NCBI GenBank assembly: GCA_002839445.1
Contig: PGYB01000010.1
Span: forward strand, 1-64,000
Direction of reading: 5' to 3'
DNA from: Candidatus Riflebacteria bacterium HGW-Riflebacteria-1
Lineage (GTDB): Bacteria; Muiribacteriota; Ozemobacteria; Ozemobacterales; Ozemobacteraceae
DNA length: 64,000 bases
Part shown: positions 18,012 to 25,295 of the stretch, one piece after another
Position numbering within the stretch: position 1 is the stretch's first letter
Layout: the number at the start of each line of letters is the position of its first letter
The notes under the pieces: generated by a model
The model's input: the letters and a program-made list of their open reading frames with translations, nothing else
The model's database searches: none
What the model was told of the DNA's origin: nothing
Position numbers and translations under genes: made by a program

Positions 18012-19094
18012 ATGATCAGAATACTAGATCGCTACATATTTACCCAGTTGATCGGGCCGTTTTTGTTCGGCTTTTTTCTTTTCGTAACCATCATTGCCAT
18101 TGATCCGATGATGTCAGCACTGCAAAGCATAGTTAACGAAAACGTTAAATTGAGCGTCATGGGGCGCTGGTTTCTTAACCGCCTGCCGCAGGATATGATT
18201 TTCACATTTCCGATGTCGGTACTCCTGGCAAACCTGCTGGTATTTGGCCGCATGTCGAAAGACTCAGAAACAACGGCACTACGTGCCGGGGGCACCAATT
18301 TTTTCAGAATTCTGCTGCCGGTTATCGCTTTTGCTCTGTTGATTACTTTTATCAGCTTCACATTCAACGAACTGGTTGTGCCCGGCAGTAACGAGCGGGC
18401 CCGAAACATCAGGCGTCAGGAAATAATGCGCCTTATCGAGCCAGAAGCATCTGAGAATTCGATCATGCGAACTTCTGATGGCGCTTTTGCCTATGCCAGA
18501 AAAGTTTTTGAAAAGCGCGGTCAGATGGAAAAAGTGCTGCTCGAATATTACGATGACAAAGGCGTCCTCACCAAGAGAATTTCTGCTGCGACTGCCGATT
18601 GGAACGGCAACGCGTGGATACTCAAGCATGCCGTCATTCAGGACTACACTCAGACCGCGGTTCCGGCTCCTGAAAGCATGGCTGCGATCAGAATCGACAC
18701 GATAGAAGAAACGCCCGAAGACTTTGCCAGACAGAGTAAAAAACCGACAGAAATGAGTTATAACGAGCTCAAAAACCGCATAGACGCCTACGAACGCGCG
18801 CAATTCATGGATACTACCGAGATGCGGGTCGGGCTGGCCATGAAAACTTCGCTGCCTTTCGCCAGCTTCTTTTTCGCGATAATCGGTGCCAGCTTCGGCC
18901 TTACCAATAACAGAAGCGGCGCCTTTATCGGTTTTGGCGTTTCGATTCTCATTATCTTTATCTACTACGTTCTGATGAGCTTTTTTTCTGCCCTTGGCAA
19001 ATCCGGCCACATTCCGCCCATGCTGGCGGCCTGGGCTCAGAATATCATTTTCGCCTTTGCAGGATTCTACATTGTTAAAAGCATTAACGACTGA
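18012..19094 (+). CDS. LptF/LptG-family permease (YjgP/YjgQ)
   Basis: This is a membrane subunit of the lipopolysaccharide transporter that lifts LPS from the inner membrane. The 360 residues show the family start (ILDRYIFTQLIGPFLFGFF), two N-terminal helices, the VLLANLLVFGRMSKDSE segment, a long periplasmic domain (about 125-265) and three C-terminal helices. LptF and LptG cannot be told apart with confidence; only one copy is in the window. It fits with the lipid A genes at the right end. The next gene starts inside its last 23 nt, so the two are probably translated together. Confidence 0.88.
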   Translation: MIRILDRYIFTQLIGPFLFGFFLFVTIIAIDPMMSALQSIVNENVKLSVMGRWFLNRLPQDMIFTFPMSVLLANLLVFGRMSKDSETTALRAGGTNFFRILLPVIAFALLITFISFTFNELVVPGSNERARNIRRQEIMRLIEPEASENSIMRTSDGAFAYARKVFEKRGQMEKVLLEYYDDKGVLTKRISAATADWNGNAWILKHAVIQDYTQTAVPAPESMAAIRIDTIEETPEDFARQSKKPTEMSYNELKNRIDAYERAQFMDTTEMRVGLAMKTSLPFASFFFAIIGASFGLTNNRSGAFIGFGVSILIIFIYYVLMSFFSALGKSGHIPPMLAAWAQNIIFAFAGFYIVKSIND

Positions 19095-20553
19095 ACACAA
19101 AGCCAGTAAAAAGACAGTCGGCATTCTGGTTATTATTTCGCTGTTCTTTTTGTCTGGCACAGCTGCAGCCGAAGTGTTCAGGCCGCTGCAGATATTGATG
19201 CCAGGCAATCTTGGCGGCAATCTGGCAACACTTGACCGCAACCTCAAGATCGAGACTGACCTGTGCTGGCGTGTCGTTGAGCTGCTCGACTCATTCAGAA
19301 AACTCAAAGACAAAGACAGCGTAGTCCTGGCGCCAGGAAATGATTCAAGCGTGTACTCTGCGGTTAACTACCTGTTTCGCGGTGCACTTGAGCGCGAATT
19401 GATCGGGCAATGCCGCCCTGATGCTCAAGGGTTAAGTCCCAATGACCTCGAAATGTTTGCCGATTCGGGTCTGACCAGAGAGATTCGCAGCCGGATCTGG
19501 ACCAACCAGGAAACCAGCGAGCGTCAGACAATTTTTGCTCCGTATAAAAAGCTTAATGTTGGCAATCAGAACATCTGGTATTTCAACTTTATCAGCCCTG
19601 AATTCTGCAGTTATCTTCCGCTAAGCAACTGGGGAAACCTTGAACTCGACAGCCCGCAAAGAAGTCTGCGCCGACTCAACATCGAGCTCAGCAAAAATGA
19701 TATTACCATTTCGACCGCCTATCTCAACGCCAGCGCCATAAGCCAGCTTGCCATCGAACTGCAACAACGTCCTGGCTGGCATATAATCGTGCAGATACCG
19801 CCAAAGGGCTCGCAACCGCTGTTTTCAACTACAGTGCCACAACAGCGCGAAAACCTCTGGTTCATATCATACGAAGACGGGCACCGCTATTTGCCGATGA
19901 TAAACATTTTCAGGCGCAACAGCGGCGCACCACGCATAAATCTGCGGCGCCTTCCCTTCAGCAAATCAGGCAGCCGGCTGGCCGCAGGGCTATTCGAAGC
20001 CGCCAGAGACCAGATAAAACAGATGATTACCCGGCCGCTCCGGGTCATCAAGCCGTCGTCACAGGCGACGACTTCTGCTTATCGCTTTGCCGGGAAACAG
20101 TTTGCCAGATTGATAAGACAGGCGAGCAACAGCGATGTTACATTTTTGCGGGTTCCTGAGATGCAACATCTTGTTGACAATGTCATATGTACCGGACATA
20201 TTCTGGCTACGATGGAGAATGACCGGATTCACAGTTTCAGGCTGTCGGGGCGGGAGTTATTCGAACTCGCAGCAGCCATGGTTAAGGACTCAGACACGAA
20301 ACCGACTGCGTTTGCCGGGTGCGAAATAACCTGGTTTGCCGGCAGGGTCAGCGAACTGAAAGTTGCCGGGCAAGCATACAGGCCAGATAAGAGCTATCTG
20401 GTCAGCACTACTGAAGAAACGTTGAACGACATCGCTCTTAAACGCCTCGACGCGTATCGCCAGATGAGCGGCTATGAGGGGAATACTCTCTGGAAAGTGT
20501 GGAAAGACAACTTGAAATCGCTGCGAGCTGACGATAAACAACTGGTAGAATAG
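19072..20553 (+). CDS. Exported 5'-nucleotidase-like protein with degenerate N-terminal domain
   Basis: I take the TTG at 19072 as start: CAGGA lies 7 nt before it and a signal peptide follows at once (TVGILVIISLFFLSGTAAA). An ATG 78 nt upstream would put out-of-place residues before the signal. The C-terminal part (about 320-480) looks like the 5'-nucleotidase C-terminal domain (FRLSGRELFELAAAM, ITWFAGRVSELKVAGQ, YLVSTTEETLN). The N-terminal part aligns in order with a metallophosphatase (LQILMPGNLGGNLA...) but the metal-binding DxH, GD and GNHE motifs are missing. It is probably periplasmic and not catalytically active as a phosphatase. The function is unknown. Confidence 0.6.
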   Translation: MLKALTTEHKASKKTVGILVIISLFFLSGTAAAEVFRPLQILMPGNLGGNLATLDRNLKIETDLCWRVVELLDSFRKLKDKDSVVLAPGNDSSVYSAVNYLFRGALERELIGQCRPDAQGLSPNDLEMFADSGLTREIRSRIWTNQETSERQTIFAPYKKLNVGNQNIWYFNFISPEFCSYLPLSNWGNLELDSPQRSLRRLNIELSKNDITISTAYLNASAISQLAIELQQRPGWHIIVQIPPKGSQPLFSTTVPQQRENLWFISYEDGHRYLPMINIFRRNSGAPRINLRRLPFSKSGSRLAAGLFEAARDQIKQMITRPLRVIKPSSQATTSAYRFAGKQFARLIRQASNSDVTFLRVPEMQHLVDNVICTGHILATMENDRIHSFRLSGRELFELAAAMVKDSDTKPTAFAGCEITWFAGRVSELKVAGQAYRPDKSYLVSTTEETLNDIALKRLDAYRQMSGYEGNTLWKVWKDNLKSLRADDKQLVE

Positions 20554-20576
20554 CCGGCAGGACATACTGAAAGCCT

Positions 20577-21371
20577 ATGAATAATATGTTACATCGATTG
20601 CTGACAAAACTTGTGTTTGTGCTTGTGATAGCCATTGTTTTTTTCAACAGCGCTGTTTTCGGCACAACAGAAAAAGACTACACGCCGGACCCGGCTATAA
20701 CCGCCAGAATTGCCGAGAATCCGCAGATTATTCACGAAAAATTGACTTCATCAATGAACAAACTGCTCAATACTCCGGCAACGCTCACAATCGTAATCAC
20801 ACCTTACAACGAAGCAGGCGATAAAGACTGCCTTGAGGGTCGCTTCAAAAGGGTTGAAGTACACACGTCGCGCGGGCAGGTTGAAAACCTTTTTCTGCAC
20901 CAGGCCGACATTGAGTTTGAAGACGTGCAGCTCGACACCAGAAAGCTGCTCGAAGAAGACAAAATCGACCCGGTTTCAATGAGAAACATCAACATGGATG
21001 TAATCATCAAAGAAACCGATATGAACAGTTTTCTTGAAGCAAAAAGCAAATCCATCAAAGTAAGCAACCCTGAAGTTAAGCTGTTGCCTGATACCATGGA
21101 GCTGTCGGGATCAACCAAATATGGCATGGTTAAGGTCGAATTCTGGGCTACCGGCAAACTCTCTGTTAAAGATGGCAAAGAGATACATTTTCACGCCAAC
21201 CGCATGAAAGTAAACCGCATGACCATGCCAAGATCTTTTGTTGGCATGATCATAAAAAAGATTAACCCGGTACTGAACCTCGATAAGTTTCCTTTCAAGC
21301 TCAATCTGAGCGAAATCAAGATTACCCGGGGCGAAATGAATTTTACCAGTTATCGCAAGGGATCGCGATAA
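20577..21371 (+). CDS. DUF2993-like exported protein
   Basis: The 264-residue protein has an N-terminal hydrophobic segment (about 5-27) followed by a mostly beta domain with pairs such as VEVHTSRGQVENLFLHQADI and IHFHANRMKVNRMTMP, typical of DUF2993/LmeA-like lipid-binding-fold proteins. Export to the periplasm is likely. It lies 23 nt after the 5'-nucleotidase-like gene on the same strand and behind an LptF/G gene, so a role in envelope lipid handling is possible but is inference only. Confidence 0.6.
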   Translation: MNNMLHRLLTKLVFVLVIAIVFFNSAVFGTTEKDYTPDPAITARIAENPQIIHEKLTSSMNKLLNTPATLTIVITPYNEAGDKDCLEGRFKRVEVHTSRGQVENLFLHQADIEFEDVQLDTRKLLEEDKIDPVSMRNINMDVIIKETDMNSFLEAKSKSIKVSNPEVKLLPDTMELSGSTKYGMVKVEFWATGKLSVKDGKEIHFHANRMKVNRMTMPRSFVGMIIKKINPVLNLDKFPFKLNLSEIKITRGEMNFTSYRKGSR

Positions 21372-21387
21372 CACGAAGAAATACTTT

Positions 21388-21417
21388 TTGCATTCATGCT
21401 TCCTGCTAAGTTACAAT
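21388..21417 (+). promoter_or_regulatory. Putative promoter of the cysteine-rich protein gene
   Basis: TTGCAT and TACAAT are spaced by 18 nt, 28 nt before the ATG at 21446. GGAGGAAG precedes the start codon. Confidence 0.4.
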
Positions 21418-21445
21418 ACAGCAGATCTAAATTACTGGAGGAAGT

Positions 21446-22426
21446 ATGAAGAAACTACTGGTTATTCTTCTTGGTTTTTGTTTTGCTCTGCCGGCTTTTG
21501 CCGCGGATGTTCGCGCCGTTAACAACGAGGCATGGCTGGATCACCTGGCCCAGATGCAGGTAATCAGACAGCAGATTCTCAGCCTGATCACCAGAGAGAA
21601 TCCCACACCCGATGACAAAGCGGTATTGGAAGCTCTCAACGTTGAATTCGATGCCAAAAAAGCGGAATGGGATACTTATCTGCTCGCCGTTTCGCAGGGT
21701 CAGGAACCGGTAAAAGCTGATGAAGCAAGTGTAGAATCTGCTAAAAAGCCTGATATGTGCTGCGGCAAAGACGGTTGCCCCGGCAAAATGCGAGCCAAAA
21801 AGCACGGTAAAAAACAATGGGGCCGTCATGTATGCGGCGAAGCCTGTAAAGACGGCTGCGACAAGACCAAAATGAAAGGCTGCTGCGGCAGCGCCATGTG
21901 CAAAGAAGTTGGCAAATGCATCAGAGAAGGCAAAAAAGCACATAAATCATGCAAAGGCTGCGCTAAATACGCGAAATGCAACAAGACAGAGAAGAAGGCC
22001 TATAACAAGGCTGACAAAGCCTGCTCAAAAGGCAAAGACTGTTGCAAAGTAACTGGCAAAGAATGCACTGATAAGAACTGCGGCAAAGCAGCTAAAATGG
22101 CGGGCAAAGCCTGCTCAAAAGGCAATGAATGCTGCAAAATCACCGGCAAAGAATGCACTGATAAGAACTGCGGCAGCAAAAAAGAATGCAAACCGGCGAA
22201 AAAACGCTGGGGCCGACACGTGTGCGGCGAAGCCTGCAAAAACGGCTGCGACAAGGCTAAAATGAAAGATTGCTGTGGCAGCGCCATGTGCAAAGAAATC
22301 GGCAAATGCATCAGAGACGTCAAAAAAGATGTAAAGACCTGCCCCAAAGGCGACAAATGCCATAAAGTAACAGGTATTAAGTGCGAAACACCCTGCAAAG
22401 ATTGCGTTGAATCAAGCAAGAAATAA
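21446..22426 (+). CDS. Secreted Cys/Lys-rich repeat protein
   Basis: The 326-residue protein has a clear signal peptide (MKKLLVILLGFCFALPAFAA, cut near residue 20), an ordinary acidic segment to about 100, then a 220-residue tail with about 36 cysteines and many lysines. The tail has an A-B-B-A-b layout. Block A (125-164 and 255-294) contains WGRHVCGEACKxGCDK and CCGSAMCKExGKC; block B (191-212 and 221-242) contains KACSKGxxCCKxTGKEC; a decayed B ends the protein (298-320). The tail may bind metal or be disulfide-rich in the periplasm. I recognise no family. It has its own promoter and terminator. Confidence 0.75.
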   Translation: MKKLLVILLGFCFALPAFAADVRAVNNEAWLDHLAQMQVIRQQILSLITRENPTPDDKAVLEALNVEFDAKKAEWDTYLLAVSQGQEPVKADEASVESAKKPDMCCGKDGCPGKMRAKKHGKKQWGRHVCGEACKDGCDKTKMKGCCGSAMCKEVGKCIREGKKAHKSCKGCAKYAKCNKTEKKAYNKADKACSKGKDCCKVTGKECTDKNCGKAAKMAGKACSKGNECCKITGKECTDKNCGSKKECKPAKKRWGRHVCGEACKNGCDKAKMKDCCGSAMCKEIGKCIRDVKKDVKTCPKGDKCHKVTGIKCETPCKDCVESSKK

Positions 22427-22465
22427 TTGCTGAAACAGCAGGGCAATAGATTTACCAGCTCTTTT

Positions 22466-22501
22466 AAAAAGCGGTCTCAATTTATTGAGACCGCTTTTTT
22501 C
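22466..22501. terminator. Bidirectional intrinsic terminator
   Basis: The hairpin AGCGGTCTCAAT / ATTGAGACCGCT is flanked by an A-run on the left and a T-run on the right. It can end both the cysteine-rich gene (plus) and the pterin dehydratase unit (minus). Confidence 0.85.
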
Positions 22502-22509
22502 ATACCGAT

Positions 22510-22836
22510 TTACACGAACAGCTTTTCTACCTGAGCTGCCATGACAAAGTCATTCTCGTGGAGACCGTTTATTTTTGAGGTCTTAAACCGGACCCGGCAA
22601 AAGCCCCAGCCAACGGTCAAAACCGGGTGATGCCCCATCTGTTCAGCCAGATCGCCTGCTTTTACGGCAAAGTTCATCGCTGCAGCAAAGTTTTTAAATG
22701 CGTATTTTTTTTCTATGGCGCGCGCCTCATCTGCGAGCTCCCAACCTGGCAGAGCAACCAGATACTCTTCGCACTTCCCGCGAGCAAGCGGCTTAAAGTC
22801 TGAGCTGCATGGTAGACATTTTGTGGTTTCGTCCAT
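22510..22836 (-). CDS. phhB: Pterin-4a-carbinolamine dehydratase
   Basis: It dehydrates 4a-hydroxytetrahydrobiopterin during pterin recycling for aromatic amino acid hydroxylases. The 108-residue protein shows the family motif GHHPVLTVGWGFCRVRFKT (H-H-P active-site histidines), with KKYAFKNFAAAMNF before it. A short cysteine-containing N-terminus (KCLPCSSD) precedes the fold. No phenylalanine hydroxylase gene is in the window, so its substrate here is unknown. It lies 15 nt downstream of the radical SAM gene. Confidence 0.88.
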   Translation of the reverse strand: MDETTKCLPCSSDFKPLARGKCEEYLVALPGWELADEARAIEKKYAFKNFAAAMNFAVKAGDLAEQMGHHPVLTVGWGFCRVRFKTSKINGLHENDFVMAAQVEKLFV

Positions 22837-22851
22837 CGCGTTTCCTCTCGT

Positions 22852-24513
22852 CTATAGTGGGTGATACCAGTCGCGACAGCTGCTGCACGGCAGGTTCTCT
22901 GCAAATTTCATCTGCAGATGCTGCTGGCGAAAATCCTGCGCGGCCGGCGATTGCCAGATCTGTCTTAAAGTCTGCTGATTAAGGTTACCAAGAGCGTAAG
23001 TGCCTTCATAATCGTAGGGACAAATGGTTACCGCACCATTGGCCAGAACGGTTGCCGACAAGAGAGCATGCCGGCAAGGGCGGCGCTTGACCGGTGTAAA
23101 ATCAACCACTGAGGTGCGCGAACCCTGTCTGCCGTATTCGGCCTCACCAAGTATCTGATACCATTGCACCGGCTCTGGTGGCAGGTCAAACGGCCAGCGA
23201 AAAAAGTGTTCGCGGAATACTGGTTTGCAGACCTGTTTCCAGTAACGCAGAAATGGCTGCAGCTGTACTTCAGTTTGCAGATTACGCAACATTGAGATAC
23301 CGGTTTCGGGAAACCGGTCAGGGTTAGCCTTTTTCTGTTCGCGGGCAAAAGCGAGAAACTTCTCAATGTTTCCCCAGCTGCAACCCGGCCGAGCCTGGTC
23401 AAAACTTTCTTTGGCAAGCGAGTCAGTGCTTATTCGCAATTGATCAAGCGCAAACCACGGAAAATCGGGCTGCTCAGGCAATTGCTGCAACGAAGTATGC
23501 ATTGTCAGAGGAAACCCTGCCAGACCCCTCAACATTTCGGCAATACCAGGATGCAGCAGAGGCTCTCCCATTCCGGCGAGAACCCAGCCGATGTCATCGC
23601 CGGGCAAAAACTCTGCGACAAGTTTGTCAGCCAGATCAGCTGGCAAATAGAGGTGCTCACGCTGCATATTTTCGTGTGGGCAGTTAAAACAGGCGCCACG
23701 ACAATCATTCGTCGGCTCCAATTTTATTACCTGCGGGGCGTAACTGCAGTAATGGCTTTCCCAATCAGAGGTTGCCAGCCATTTTTCATAAGAAAACGCA
23801 CTGCCGGAAAAATTGTCACACACGGCAGCGCTCATTACATGCTGCATTCGCTCTGAGTTAAGGCGTAGATCGGTAAAAATTCGTGCCCTGATCCGCGGGC
23901 AATGCCATGACCCGATTTTAAAAGGATATAGCGGCTTCTTCAATGCCCAGGCAAAGCCGCCGCGAGCCCACATCAGGTCTTCATGACTACGCCAGAGCCC
24001 GATCAACAATTCATGACTGAAAATGGCCCAGCCTGCTCCCGGCACACGCTCATCGGCATAACATCCATCGAGAGACTCTCGCCGATACAGTTCAAGACTG
24101 CCATAAACCTCGGCGGCTTCAACCAGCAGGTTCGCGAGCGGAATCAGAACAAGCGTTTTCCAGCCCGTCTGCTCCTGGGTCAGCGCGAGAGCGGCGCCGA
24201 CAACCGTATCATTGCCGCTGTCGTCTTCGAGTCCCCAGCGCTGCTGCTGCAACGAAATCGGCTTTTCAACTATCTTTTCAGGCGAAAAAACTATCGGCTT
24301 TATTCCCAGGGATTTTGCCTGCTCGATAATTGGCGCGTATTCGCCTTTATCTGGCACGGCAAGAGCGAACCCGGCAATTATCCCACGGTCTTTAAATCGA
24401 CCATGCAATATCTGCAAAGCCGTCAGGTTTGCGGCAACAGGTTTGGCGAGGTCTATATTGCGACGATACAGGTTTTTGAGACCATCGACATAAAAAACGA
24501 TACCCGTACTAAT
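22852..24513 (-). CDS. Radical SAM/SPASM protein with N-terminal nucleotidyltransferase-like domain (spiro-SPASM type)
   Basis: A radical SAM [4Fe-4S] motif CxxxCxxC appears as CRGACFNC. A C-terminal SPASM region has cysteines in RRPCRHALL, ITICPYDYEG and LPCSSCRDW. About 200 residues before it resemble a nucleotide/sugar transferase domain. This two-part build matches the spiro-SPASM proteins described in spirochaetes. The first conventional start is TTG at 24417, but coding continues 32 codons upstream (IVFYVDGLKNLYRRN...) to a stop at about 24540 without ATG, GTG or TTG. An ATT at 24513 after GGGGGG is the best candidate; the true start is uncertain. Its nearness to fliS suggests a link to flagella (inference). 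Confidence 0.75.
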   Translation of the reverse strand: MSTGIVFYVDGLKNLYRRNIDLAKPVAANLTALQILHGRFKDRGIIAGFALAVPDKGEYAPIIEQAKSLGIKPIVFSPEKIVEKPISLQQQRWGLEDDSGNDTVVGAALALTQEQTGWKTLVLIPLANLLVEAAEVYGSLELYRRESLDGCYADERVPGAGWAIFSHELLIGLWRSHEDLMWARGGFAWALKKPLYPFKIGSWHCPRIRARIFTDLRLNSERMQHVMSAAVCDNFSGSAFSYEKWLATSDWESHYCSYAPQVIKLEPTNDCRGACFNCPHENMQREHLYLPADLADKLVAEFLPGDDIGWVLAGMGEPLLHPGIAEMLRGLAGFPLTMHTSLQQLPEQPDFPWFALDQLRISTDSLAKESFDQARPGCSWGNIEKFLAFAREQKKANPDRFPETGISMLRNLQTEVQLQPFLRYWKQVCKPVFREHFFRWPFDLPPEPVQWYQILGEAEYGRQGSRTSVVDFTPVKRRPCRHALLSATVLANGAVTICPYDYEGTYALGNLNQQTLRQIWQSPAAQDFRQQHLQMKFAENLPCSSCRDWYHPL

Positions 24514-24614
24514 AGCTGCCCCCCGAAAAATTTGAATTTACCAGGCAGAATACTATAACAGAAAGCCCCTCAATTAAAAGAGCTTTGTCTCAGAAACATG
24601 ACGGCTAAATAGAA

Positions 24615-24640
24615 CGAAGCAACCCTTACGGGCTGCTTCG
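24615..24640 (-). terminator. Stem-loop at the end of the flaG-fliD-fliS operon
   Basis: CGAAGCAaCCC / GGGcTGCTTCG forms a strong hairpin 29 nt after the YjfB-like gene. The T-run after it is poor, so it may be a weak terminator or an RNA-end structure. Confidence 0.45.
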
Positions 24641-24668
24641 CTGCTCAACAGTAAGTAATAGAAAGGGA

Positions 24669-24854
24669 TCAGGCGTACATATCTACCATTTTGCCAAGCC
24701 CGGTGGCTTCAGCCTCAGAAACCTGCTCAGAATTGGCCATTTTAATGATCTTTTCTGCGAGATCGACATTAGCCTGCATGCTCTCTTCGAGAACTTTCAT
24801 CAGTTCAGCAGTACCAGTTCCACTTACTCCACTGATTCCAGACAAATGAATCAC
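24669..24854 (-). CDS. YjfB-like putative motility protein
   Basis: The 61-residue protein has a short Gly/Ser-rich start and a helical body (ELMKVLEESMQANVDLAEKIIKM), the pattern of the small YjfB "putative motility protein" family. The start is either GTG at 24854 or TTG three codons further in, which has a better-placed AGGTGA. It is the last gene of the flagellar run, 12 nt after fliS. The function of the family is unknown. Confidence 0.6.
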   Translation of the reverse strand: MIHLSGISGVSGTGTAELMKVLEESMQANVDLAEKIIKMANSEQVSEAEATGLGKMVDMYA

Positions 24855-24866
24855 CTGCCTTTCTGT

Positions 24867-25295
24867 TTAAACAGCCACATTCAACCGTGGCCGCGGCGGG
24901 GTTGCCGGGGCCGCGTTTTGATGTCTCTGCATCGCCAGCTCCCAGGTATTGCGCAAATTCTGCACCAAAGGCTTGATTTCGAGCATGGGAGCGATATCCT
25001 TTTTAACATTGGCATCGCCAAGTTTTTCAAGAAAGAACACATATAAACGCTCAAGGTTTACCGCGATTTCGCCGCCTTTTTCCTTGTCGAGAGCGGTCAT
25101 CAGCTCAGCAAATATCGCCTGCACACGCAGCAGAAGGTTGCTGATCTGTTCGATATCATTCGCTGCAAAGGCTATTTCAGTCTGACCCATGAATTTGAGG
25201 GCACCGTCATAGAGCATCAAAATCAACGCCTCGGGCGAAGCGGTTTCGACCTGGGTCTTACGATAGGCAGCTTTCTGGTTGTAAGGGTTATTCAT
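24867..25295 (-). CDS. fliS: Flagellin export chaperone FliS
   Basis: It binds the C-terminus of flagellin in the cytosol, prevents early polymerisation and delivers it to export. The 142-residue protein has the FliS start NPYNQKAAYRKTQVETASPEALILMLYDGAL, shortened here to NPYNQKAAYRKT and LILMLYDGALKF, followed by a four-helix bundle. The tail is Pro/Arg-rich. The ATG overlaps the stop of the second maf gene (ATGA). In B. subtilis FliS also supports the FliW-CsrA circuit by helping flagellin leave the cell, and the same could hold here. Confidence 0.92.
   Translation of the reverse strand: MNNPYNQKAAYRKTQVETASPEALILMLYDGALKFMGQTEIAFAANDIEQISNLLLRVQAIFAELMTALDKEKGGEIAVNLERLYVFFLEKLGDANVKKDIAPMLEIKPLVQNLRNTWELAMQRHQNAAPATPPRPRLNVAV

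Noticed and set aside
18279..19313. 344-codon frame antisense to the LptF/G-type gene
   Set aside because: Shadow of a well-supported gene; composition is arginine/serine-rich without a domain.
22000..22446. Leu/Gln-rich frame opposite the cysteine-rich gene
   Set aside because: It mirrors the Cys/Lys repeats of the real gene, which has the signal peptide, ribosome binding site and terminator.
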